A stretch of DNA of 64,000 nucleotides from Fulvia fulva (taxonomy: Eukaryota > Ascomycota > Dothideomycetes > Mycosphaerellales > Mycosphaerellaceae), in assembly GCF_020509005.1 (NCBI RefSeq), contig NC_063013.1, positions 4,464,001 through 4,528,000 on the forward strand, read 5' to 3'. How positions within the stretch are numbered: position 1 is the first letter of the stretch; every line of letters begins with the position of its first letter. The notes beneath the pieces were generated by a model. That model worked only from the letters and a program-made list of their open reading frames with translations, was not told where the DNA came from and ran no database searches. The position numbers were made by a program, and so were the translations under genes. Of the stretch, positions 56,466 to 64,000 are shown piece after piece.

Positions 56466-57838
56466 TTACGAGAGCTTCCAACGTACTGCTTCTCCTGCCT
56501 GACGTTAGCGTCATGGCTGACTGCCCGAGGGAGGCACGATCGTCTTACCTTCAAAGTCTTTTCGGTCTTGGAGTGCGACTGGCGAGGATCCGGGATCTCG
56601 TAGCCGCTACGTCCGGCCGCTATCTGACCACTGTGATAACGTCCGCAGTCCTGCTTGCTGCAGGGACTGTAGCCGCATCGTCGGTACTCGCAGGTACGTC
56701 TGTTGCTGATGCACTCAGAGCACTGTCCGCGGCCATCGCAAGTCTTGTTATCACGGTGACAATCATTGCAGATCAAGCTGCGAGCATCGTGCTGGTGCTG
56801 CCGGATCCGCTTGGTTGAACGACCGTCGGGCTGTTCGCTCGACTTTCGCTTCTCTGGCTTCACACCCTCGATGGTACGGAGACGCGGGTCGCCAGTGGCA
56901 GCGCGCGAACTGCTACCAGCTTGACCAGAGGGCGGCTGACCGAATGCGCCGGTATCTAACACTGGCGTGGAGCGCATTGCGCGTGGCGCGGTCGGAACAG
57001 TTGCGCTTGTGTCTGCATACGGTCAGCGGACACTTCTGGACGCGGTGAAATACTCCCATGTTCCTCATTGTGTCGGTAAATACCGCCATGTCCTCTTGTG
57101 TCAAAAAAGTTTCTCCCGTAGCCCTCGCATTGTTGCAACATACTGCGGTGTCCCTCGTTGCTATATAGTAGTCGTAACGTCGCGCGTAAAGTTAGTCCTT
57201 TTATAGAATGCACGTTTCAGAGGTTTTGCAACGGGTAAAAGTTAGAAAAGTATATAGTAATATACTCAAAATCCAACGTTGTCGTGTATTCACTTACCGG
57301 TAGATGCTCAAACCTTAAAATTTCAAGATCTGAATTTTTCAGATTCCGAGCTTTTTATATATCGTACTATATAGCAAATATATATGCATATATGTTTTGT
57401 TGTATATAGATTATATATATAAGAAGGATATTTCAAAAATACCTAAAAATGGCGAGTTTGGAAATATGCCGGGGTTATAGCAGTATTTCTCAACATAATA
57501 GGGGTCATAGGAGTGCTTTCTTGACACAATAAAGGGACATAGCAGTACGCTTTTATAATAAAGTGACACGGCGGTATTTTCCGACACAATGAGGGACATG
57601 GGAGTATTTCACCGCTTCTGGACGGCAGGGCGGTGCACATGCCGGCATGCTTCTGCGTATCAATATCTTCCTCACAAGCTTTCTTGGTTGCTGCCTCCGT
57701 GGCAGTCTACAGAATTTGGACGACATTGCTGGTCCTGTTGCTCCGAATTTGCAGGTCTGTCCTCACTGGCTCCTTACGTGCCGTTCTTTGGAGCATTTTC
57801 GCGATGCTTTCGAGCTCCTCGATTACCTCTGGCGCCAT
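56466..57838 (-). CDS. Small Zn2Cys6 protein whose intron holds a MITE
   Basis: Three-exon model: 57778-57838, 56549-57012 and 56466-56498, 185 residues. Intron 1 (57013-57777, 765 bp) has donor gtaagg, branch gctgac and acceptor atgcag, and contains a 572-bp MITE. Intron 2 (56499-56548) has gtaaga, gctaac and gtcag. Phases fit at both junctions. Exon 1 encodes a short helix (MAPEVIEELESIAKML). A basic stretch (KPEKRKSSEQ, TKRIRQ) precedes a CX2CX6CX5CX2CX6C cluster, Cys102 to Cys128 (CNDCHRDNKTC, CSECISNRRTC), which fits the fungal binuclear zinc DNA-binding pattern. A further Cys-rich part follows (CGYSPCSKQDC). No fungal-specific transcription factor domain follows, so its role is uncertain. 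Confidence 0.6.
57033..57042. repeat. Target-site duplication of the MITE, left copy
   Basis: The 10-bp sequence cttctggacg recurs exactly at 57615-57624, right after the element. Confidence 0.85.
57043..57614. mobile_element. MULE-like MITE with tandem units inside its terminal inverted repeats
   Basis: 572 bp, no ORF, very AT-rich centre (about 57,300-57,430). Both ends read CGGTGAAATACTCCCATGT inwards, and the inverted similarity extends past 60 bp. Each arm is made of about four imperfect units of 27-33 bp built on a pattern like AATACTGCTATGTCCCTTATTGTGTC. A 10-bp TSD (cttctggacg) flanks it. A 9-11 bp TSD with long inverted repeats is the usual signature of Mutator-like elements, so I read it as a non-autonomous MULE derivative. 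It sits in intron 1 of the Zn2Cys6 gene and lacks RIP-type composition. Confidence 0.82.
57615..57624. repeat. Target-site duplication of the MITE, right copy
   Basis: Exact repeat of 57033-57042. Confidence 0.85.
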
Positions 57839-58545
57839 GCCGGGCCCTTAATCCGGCAGGCAAGGCAATCGGGGTCGTTGTTGATGGTGTTGTTGTGGAA
57901 AGGAAAGGTTGGAGACTGCGATGACTTTTCAAGAGAGCTCAGAGCGGCGGGAAGCAGCCGAGAAAGTGACAAGGATGTGGAGCTTTGACGTGTGAAAGTG
58001 CAAACGCTGGAGCCTCTGAAGTGAGCCGGCACACTGCACAACACTGGCGACCGACACATGTATTAAGCAAACATATCATTACGAAGACACTAAACTCTAG
58101 CGCTAATTATTACGCAGTATCATTACATCGCGCCCATCTTTTAGAACGCCCAAGATACCATACCAGCGAGTCCCATCTGCAGCACCATTCGCCTCCGATT
58201 ACAGTATCATTTGTGTTGTGTCCGAGAACAAGGAAGACATCGCCTGCAGATGGCTAAGATGAAGAAAGTAATGCAAGCCGGTCCAGCCTGTCTTGCTGCT
58301 CATGAGGAGACAGTGCTGTCAAGATAAAGCACTCTTGATAACAATGCCTCACGCATCCAATAAGCGAGGGTGATAAGATCCCAAGCGTCTTTCAGCGTAG
58401 AAAGCGAGCAGACAAGCAAGCATGCGGCAGCAGTAGATTCGAGCGGGCGTCATGCTTGATGTCCGGTATGTTGTGCATGTACGTGGTGGCGTGGGTGGAC
58501 AGAAGATCGTCTTTCGTCCAGTATCGCCATAGATTGCAAGATAGC
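57839..58545. other. Intergenic, no supported gene
   Basis: 707 bp between the Zn2Cys6 gene start and the Pumilio gene stop (both - strand). It should contain the Zn2Cys6 promoter and the long Pumilio 3' UTR. Only short frames without motifs. Confidence 0.4.
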
Positions 58546-60817
58546 TTAGCGGTATGCACCACCGCCATAGCCGCCACGACCCATACCGCCGTAGCCACGG
58601 TCGGATGGGCCCTGGAAGGAGCGGTTGTAATCACCTCCGAAGCGCTCGCCACCGAAGCCACCCCCGCTGTTGTTGCGAGCGAGTGGAAGGCCAGCTGGTG
58701 GACCTGGACGAGTAGTGAAGGCTGGATTGCAGCAGAGCATGGCAACGCGAGAGCCATACTTGGAGCCGCGGAGAGACACCATGTGCTTGCGGATCTGAGC
58801 AGCCACAATCTCGCGACGCTCAGGGTCGCCGTTGGTGAGGATGTACTGGATGAGGTAGTTGCCGAACTGATCGCCAGAGATGTCGATGAGTGGGATGCGG
58901 GGGCGGTCAGGACGAGCTTCGCAAACACGGTCGAGGTAACGGTCGAGGAAGTCACCGCCACCGATCTTGAGGCACTTTTCGACCACCTTGGAGGCGAACT
59001 GGTCCATGCTGTACTCAGTCGCATAGCGGAGGACGTGCTCGGTGGCACGAGTGCGGTCGGGGATAGAGCCGTGCTCGCAGATGTGCTGGATGCACCAATT
59101 GCCGAACTGGCCGTGAGCAACGACGTCGATGCTTGCCAGGACCTCGTCGATGCACGGGCGCTTGTCTTCCTCCAGACAGTTCTCGAAGATGTTCTGGACT
59201 ACCAGACTGCCAGTCTCGCCCAAAGCAACCTCGTGCCACATACCGTGAAGGGCCTCGTTGACGTACTTCATGATCTGTGGTGGTGAGTCGCTCCAGCGGA
59301 GTTCGAAGAGCTTCTGCCAGACGTGGCAGGCGTAGCGGTGGATGACAGTTTCTGGGATGCGACGGAGCAGCTCGTGAATCATGATTGCCTTGTACTCTTC
59401 TGGCACGCAGTCGAACGCCTTCTGCACGACGTGGCAGCCGAAAGCGTCCATGCTGAGGTTGAGAGTATTGCCACGGATGCTCTGAGCGATGGAGATGATT
59501 TGCTCTGGGGTGCCATGCTCGAAGCAGCGCTGGACCAGGAAGTTGCCGAAGCGGTTGACCATGAGCGGATATGCTTGGTCGATGATGGCTTGCACGATCT
59601 CAAACTTCTGGTCGGCAGTGCCGACCTTGAGCTTCTGCTGTAGGAAGATGGACGCCTGTTGATCGTTGTTGCAGACGATCTTGTCGACAATGTACTTCCA
59701 GTTGCAGCTCATGTTACGATCCAGCAGGCGGCGGTAGTTGAGAGGCTCAGTGGCAGAAGCGTATGCTGGTGGTGCCTGCATCGACCATTGGCCACGGCCG
59801 ACACCAAACTCTGCAGCAGTAGGGGAGAGCTTGGTGCCGACTGGTGGCAGCTGGTGGTTGCCGACACCATTCGGCATGGCGTACGGTGCTTGGAACGGGG
59901 CAGGTGTGATTGGCGGAGTGTATTTTGGCTGGTTGTTGTAGCCACCATACTGGCGTGAGAGACCTTGCATCGAGTCGAAGCTGCGAATCGTTAGTGGTGG
60001 CGCAAGGGGGTTCCTTGGCTGCACATACGACTGCTGCTGCTGCGGCATGTTGAAGCTGCCGCGCTCGAACGGGCTGTCGACGCGTGCGTATGGGTTGGAT
60101 TGAGCGGCCGACATCATGTTATGAACGGGCATGCTCGCGGCCAGGTGTTGTGCGGTCGGGAAGGGCGAGCCAATGGCTTCCTCCATGGTGTGCTGAACAA
60201 TGCGGGACTGGGTGATCTGGAGATCCATCTGCGACATGCGCTCATTGGCCAGCGCAAGTTCCTTCTTGAGGCGCATCACCTCGGCGGCGTCTGGGCGACC
60301 ATCAGACGAGAAGCTGTCGGTGGGTGGTGTGTTTGCGTTTGGGTCGGTGGCAGATGAGTGGCTGCTGCGGTTCTCCGCGTCCTCGAGCTCACGCTTCTGA
60401 CGTGCGAGTAGCTCTTGTTGGTTGGTGAGTTTGGCGAGGAGCTCGTCGACCGGGCCCGGCATGTTGTGGTGCTGTCTGGCGTTAGTCAAAGCAAGAAGAG
60501 CAAAAGTAAGGATGAAGTTTGGTGTGTATGTGGTGTTTGTTTTAAGCCAGTCGAGGGGGTGTCTCGTGGAAGTTTGGCGTTCAGCGCGTGACTTACCTTT
60601 GGCGGAGGTCCCATGCGGTTGACGAATTTAGCCGTCGTTAGTGGCAACGGAAGTGCACTCGAGGTGCGCTTCAGGCCCATCTGAGAAGCGGGAGTGGTCA
60701 GCAGACTTTCGGGAAAGGATTCGAGTGAATGAATGCACCAACCTGGCTGTGAGTGTTCTCGTCGTAGATGCTGAAGGAGGCTGAAGCCTTCTTGGTTGGA
60801 GATCCGGTCCACTCCAT
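58546..60817 (-). CDS. Pumilio-family (PUF) RNA-binding protein with RGG-type tail
   Basis: Binds 3' UTR elements to repress or destabilise mRNAs, as PUF proteins do. Three exons: 60743-60817 (MEWTGSPTKKASASF...), 60597-60680 and 58546-60471. Introns are 60681-60742 (gttggt...tctcag) and 60472-60596 (gtaagt...gactaac...gacag). All junctions are in phase 0, giving 694 residues. The N-terminal region has a coiled coil (LLAKLTNQQELLARQKRELE, about 60-85) and Gln/Pro-rich sequence. The PUM repeats occupy about 305-600, each with the helix pattern seen in NRFGNFLVQRCFEHG, DAFGCHVVQKAFDC, RYACHVWQKLFEL, GQFGNWCIQHICEHG, DQFASKVVEKCLK and DQFGNYLIQYILTNG. The last ~50 residues are Gly/Arg-rich. Which yeast PUF it matches is not certain, so no symbol is given. 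Confidence 0.9.
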
Positions 60818-61736
60818 GACTGTGTGTGATGTGCTGAAGTTGCGATGAAAGGGTGGCGGGTATTAGTGGCACTAAGTCGCTGACCCTGCAAGAGTATGCC
60901 GGTCGCGTGGTGGTTAAGATGCACAATGGTCGACAGGTTGCGGTCGCGGTGGTGGTGTTGATCGGTGATGTGCGATGTTCTCGCGTGGTTGCAGATCGAG
61001 GTTGAAGATGTTGCGGTCGCGTCAATGGCAGGTGTCGCGTGGTAGTTGCCGTCGAGCAGGAGCGGATGCACCGAGTCGTGCAGCCCAAGCGATGAAGGAG
61101 GGGAAGGTGCGATGTTGCGGCAGCTGGTAAATGCAAGTTGGTGGTGGTCGTCAAGATTGATGTGCAAGGAAGGAAAGATGTGAGGTGCTCGTGGTAGTTA
61201 TAGCCAGTCCTCGTGGTCGACAATGGCAAGCGCGTGACGAGGGGCGATTGTTATTGTCCCTGCGTCTTCACTCACTTAGCAAGGCAATCACTTTCGCGCT
61301 TAGCGAGGCGACTAACTTCTCTACCGTTCATCGCGATGCAATGTCACAGTTGCGCATCGCTTCATAGGCTGCAGATGGTCGAGTAGCGATACTGGCACGA
61401 GCATCACGAAAGCAGGGGAACATACGTACAGCTCGGTGGCGTTTGCAGGCGGAGTTTACGGCCTGCTCTCAGTTTCTTGCATGTCTCGAGATGCTCTTGT
61501 TCACTGTATCTCAGTCGAGCAATGACTCAGATGGTCAAGAGCATCACTTTTCGCTACGCGACGCCCACCATCGGCCAGCAGTGAACGCCCATCTGGGCGC
61601 TGGGCGCACGCTTCTTTCGATGGCATTCGCGCTCGGTACCATGCTCCAACGAGCTCCATGGTGACCGCAATATCATAGCCAGGCGCGGCATCGCTCAAGA
61701 CGATACTTCGTTATACACCTTATCCTCCACACACTG
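60818..61736. other. Intergenic: Pumilio promoter and aminopeptidase 3' region
   Basis: 919 bp. The left half is rich in GGTGGT/GTGGT and CGCGTGG short motifs; frames through it on the - strand are low-complexity Thr/His/Arg runs and probably not coding. No RNA gene was recognised. Confidence 0.4.
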
Positions 61737-64000
61737 CTACTTGATGTACCCATGAGCGTTCAGCCACTCGCGTGTCCCTTCGAGTGCGCGCTCCTTGTAC
61801 TTCGCATTGCCCAGGATAGTATCGTTGACGACCGCGAGTCCTCTGTCGTATCCCTTGTTATCCTTGTCGGCGAAGAACTTCTCAATGTCTTGGCGAATGT
61901 TCTCCTCCGTGATCTGCATCAAGCTAACGCGGAGGAAGCGCTCCAGTACAACCATGTTCGCACCGAGCTTTTCTCTGAGGGTAGGCCAGTTCGACTTCAC
62001 AAACTCCCATACCACGTGTCGCACCTTCGAGTTGCTTCCAAGAGGCATGCCCACGTTGTGGATGTCCTGGATAGCGGTGCCACCGTTGAGCGCCCAGTTT
62101 AGGTAGTCCAAGGCGAGCTGTTCCTCTTGTACCGAGCCCATGGCCTTTAGCGTAATCTCCTTGCCATCCACAGACTTGGTCGTCTGATACTCACTCTTCA
62201 GAGCTTCGTATGTATCTGTACCACCAGCCCTGATGGCTGTGACGAACACGGCAGATCTGAGCGAAGGGTGAATGGCTTTCTGATCGCCACCGGTGAAGGC
62301 CTTGAACTGTCTCTGAGCTTCCGCAACAACCTTCTCATGACCTACCAATCCAGCCTGTGTGATAAGAAGTGTACGAAGCTGGCCTGTCAGGAAGTCGTCG
62401 CCTGATTTGAACTCCCATCCGATCTTCTCTACTGCTGGTGATATAAGCTTGAGAGTGAAAGCTTTGAGAGCTTCTGAAACCTGCTTGTCGGATGCGAGAG
62501 TGGAGCGGATCTTGCCCAGGCTGGAGAGCACTTGACTCCAGACCAGATAGCTGGACTCGTTCTCGAAGCTTTCGAGCAGTGACAAGACAGCGGGCGTTGT
62601 GCCTTCGCCTGCGACTGCAAGAGCGCCTGCATCTCCAATGAGTCCGATCTTGTCTTCAACAGACAGCTTGTCGAGACCCTTACCAAGTGCAGCTAATCTC
62701 TGAGGAGGCAGGTTAGTGCGATAGAAGCCAGTCTGGTTAGCGTTGACCTTGTAGAAGTCAGTGTCGATGTCGCGGTAAGTGTCCTCTTTCGTCGTGAGAG
62801 GCTCACGCTGAGCGTCGGTGGCTTGTGGTCCAGTCTTGAGGCCCAGTGGTATCCACCAGACAGTCTCATCCTCTTTTGCCTCGACCTCACCGGCGGTCAA
62901 GAATCTTGACTGCCTAAAGCTGAGCTGGCCAGGTTCTTCAGCCACTGTAACCACGGGGAAACCAATCTTTCGAATCCACGGCTCCATGAAAGTGTTCACA
63001 TCCTGGCCAGAAGCTTTACTCAGCGCAGAGAAGAGATCGCTTGTAGTGGCGTTAGAGTAAGTGTGGGCCTTGAGATAATCCGCGACGCCTTGCAAGAACG
63101 TCTTCACTCCGAGATGTGCTGCCAGCATACGAATGACCGAACTTCCCTTGAGGTAGCTTATGGCGTCGAAAATCTGATCGACCTCAAGCGCGTTACTGAC
63201 AGGGACTTCGATAGGGTGACTTGTGCGAAGGCCGTCGAGCGAGAAAGCTTGCTGCATGCCCTCGGTGACGAACTGTCCCCAGACATTCCAATCTGGATGC
63301 AAGTGGTCCACAGCGTACCAGCCGACCCAAGTGGCGAAGCCTGAGAGATTGTCAGAGTGCGTTCCCTATTCTCATCACTAGGTCTGCTTACCTTCGTTTA
63401 GCCAGAGCTCGTTCCACCAGTCCATCGTAACCAGGTTCCCGAACCATTGGTGAGCCAGCTCGTGGGCGACAACATACACCACTCGGTTTTTGTACTTCTG
63501 ATCAGAGCTGACCTCATCGTAGAGTACAGCTGTGGTACGGTATGTGATCAAACCCCAGTTCTCCATGGCTCCGTGCGACTATCGAATGTATGTCAGTCTG
63601 TGCTCCAACACTTAAGGAAACGAACATTGACACTTACGAACTCATGTACTGCAAGCAGGTCCACTTTCGGTAGTGGGTAATCGATCTGGAAGATCTTCAA
63701 GATGTCAGTCTCTCGATCGTCACGCTTTCACAATCCGACAGCAGCTCACCTCTGAGAAGTAATCGACTATCTGATGGGCGCTCTCCAATGCTAGCTTGCC
63801 CTGTGACTTCAATCCTTTGGTCGTGTACACACGCACGGGCAAGCTTTGTCCATTGTACTTCCTCCTCGTGAAGTCCTCGATGTACTCAAAGTCGCCGAAT
63901 GCCCACGCAAGTAGGTATGTCGACATGATTGGGGTCCTGTCGAAGCTCACCATCTTGTGTCCGTCCTTGCTCTTCCTAGTATTCTTCTCTTGCATGTTGC
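61737..64000 (-). CDS. M1-family zinc aminopeptidase (Ape2/Aap1 type), 5' end outside window
   Basis: Removes N-terminal residues from peptides. Exons in view: 63750-64000 (continues beyond the edge), 63638-63694, 63392-63578 and 61737-63340. Introns: 63695-63749 (gtgagc...gaag), 63579-63637 (gtaagt...gatag) and 63341-63391 (gtaagc...ctcag). Junctions restore [25 protein letters not shown] and [11 protein letters not shown]. Catalytic features are the GAMENWG exopeptidase motif and HELAHQW, with the second zinc-ligand Glu 18 residues after the HExxH box in WLNEGFATW. The ERAP1-like C-terminal helical domain covers the rest (about residues from [15 protein letters not shown]) to the end NAHGYIK. 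The missing N-terminal part should be about 250 residues. Confidence 0.95.

Noticed and set aside
58456..59286. 276-codon plus-strand frame and a 242-codon minus-strand frame over the Pumilio gene
   Set aside because: Both are alternate-frame shadows of the strongly supported PUM repeats.
44342..64000. Secondary-metabolite gene cluster
   Set aside because: A bicupin, a thioesterase and a Zn2Cys6 protein occur within 9 kb, but they are separated by RNR2 and a WD40 gene, there is no synthase, oxidase set or transporter, and the thioesterase is PaaI-like.
1..64000. CRISPR arrays, tRNA or rRNA genes
   Set aside because: No regularly spaced short repeats were seen, and the sequence is eukaryotic. 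No tRNA cloverleaf or rRNA segment was recognised by eye, though a covariance search would be needed to exclude a tRNA.

Overview
The window reads as nuclear DNA of a filamentous ascomycete, most likely a Dothideomycete (an inference from gene style, not a search). It has short fungal introns with GTAxGT donors and CTAAC/CTGAC branch points, Ty3/gypsy chromovirus and Tad1-type LINE elements, and the C-to-T signature of repeat-induced point mutation (RIP). It splits sharply into a repeat block (1 to about 35,300) and a gene-rich block (about 35,700 to 64,000).

Repeat block. Three Ty3/gypsy chromoviruses and four LINEs are nested, and most junctions are defined by target-site duplications (TSDs). 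G1 (+ strand, 5' end outside the window) is split by LINE A (384-5358) and, in its 3' LTR, by G2 (7534-19753, - strand, 184-bp LTRs, TSD ctcgc). G2 carries LINE B (8685-13667). A sister of G2, G3 (20074-29638, - strand, 184-bp LTRs, TSD tatct), carries the 5'-truncated LINE C (21895-24134). LINE D (30193-35049) is full length and lies just beyond G3. G1, G2, G3, LINE A and LINE B are almost devoid of CpA and TpG and riddled with TAG/TAA stops, as expected after heavy RIP. LINEs C and D have ordinary composition, so they arrived after that episode or escaped it. No element looks autonomous.

Gene block. Sixteen genes are supported: two small 2EXR/F-box-like proteins, cyanase, an acidic hypothetical protein, a DsbA/FrnE-type thioredoxin-fold protein with an in-frame stop, a NMT1/THI5-like protein, a coiled-coil protein, a 402-residue hypothetical with a probable C-terminal frameshift, ceramide synthase (LAG1 type), a quercetinase-like bicupin, a Dgr2/WDR44-like WD40 protein, the ribonucleotide reductase small subunit, a PaaI-type thioesterase with a broken frame, a small Zn2Cys6 protein, a Pumilio-family RNA-binding protein and an M1 aminopeptidase that runs off the right edge. 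Introns were placed by reading frame, donor, branch point and acceptor. These are mostly unrelated housekeeping genes; I see no biosynthetic cluster or dedicated multi-gene system.

The most interesting structures are: the nested, RIP-saturated block holding two un-RIPped LINE copies that share the same stop codons; a 572-bp MULE-like MITE with a 10-bp TSD and tandem ~30-bp units inside its inverted repeats, sitting in an intron of the Zn2Cys6 gene; the stop codon inside the DsbA-like gene; and the frame breaks in the thioesterase and the 402-residue protein.
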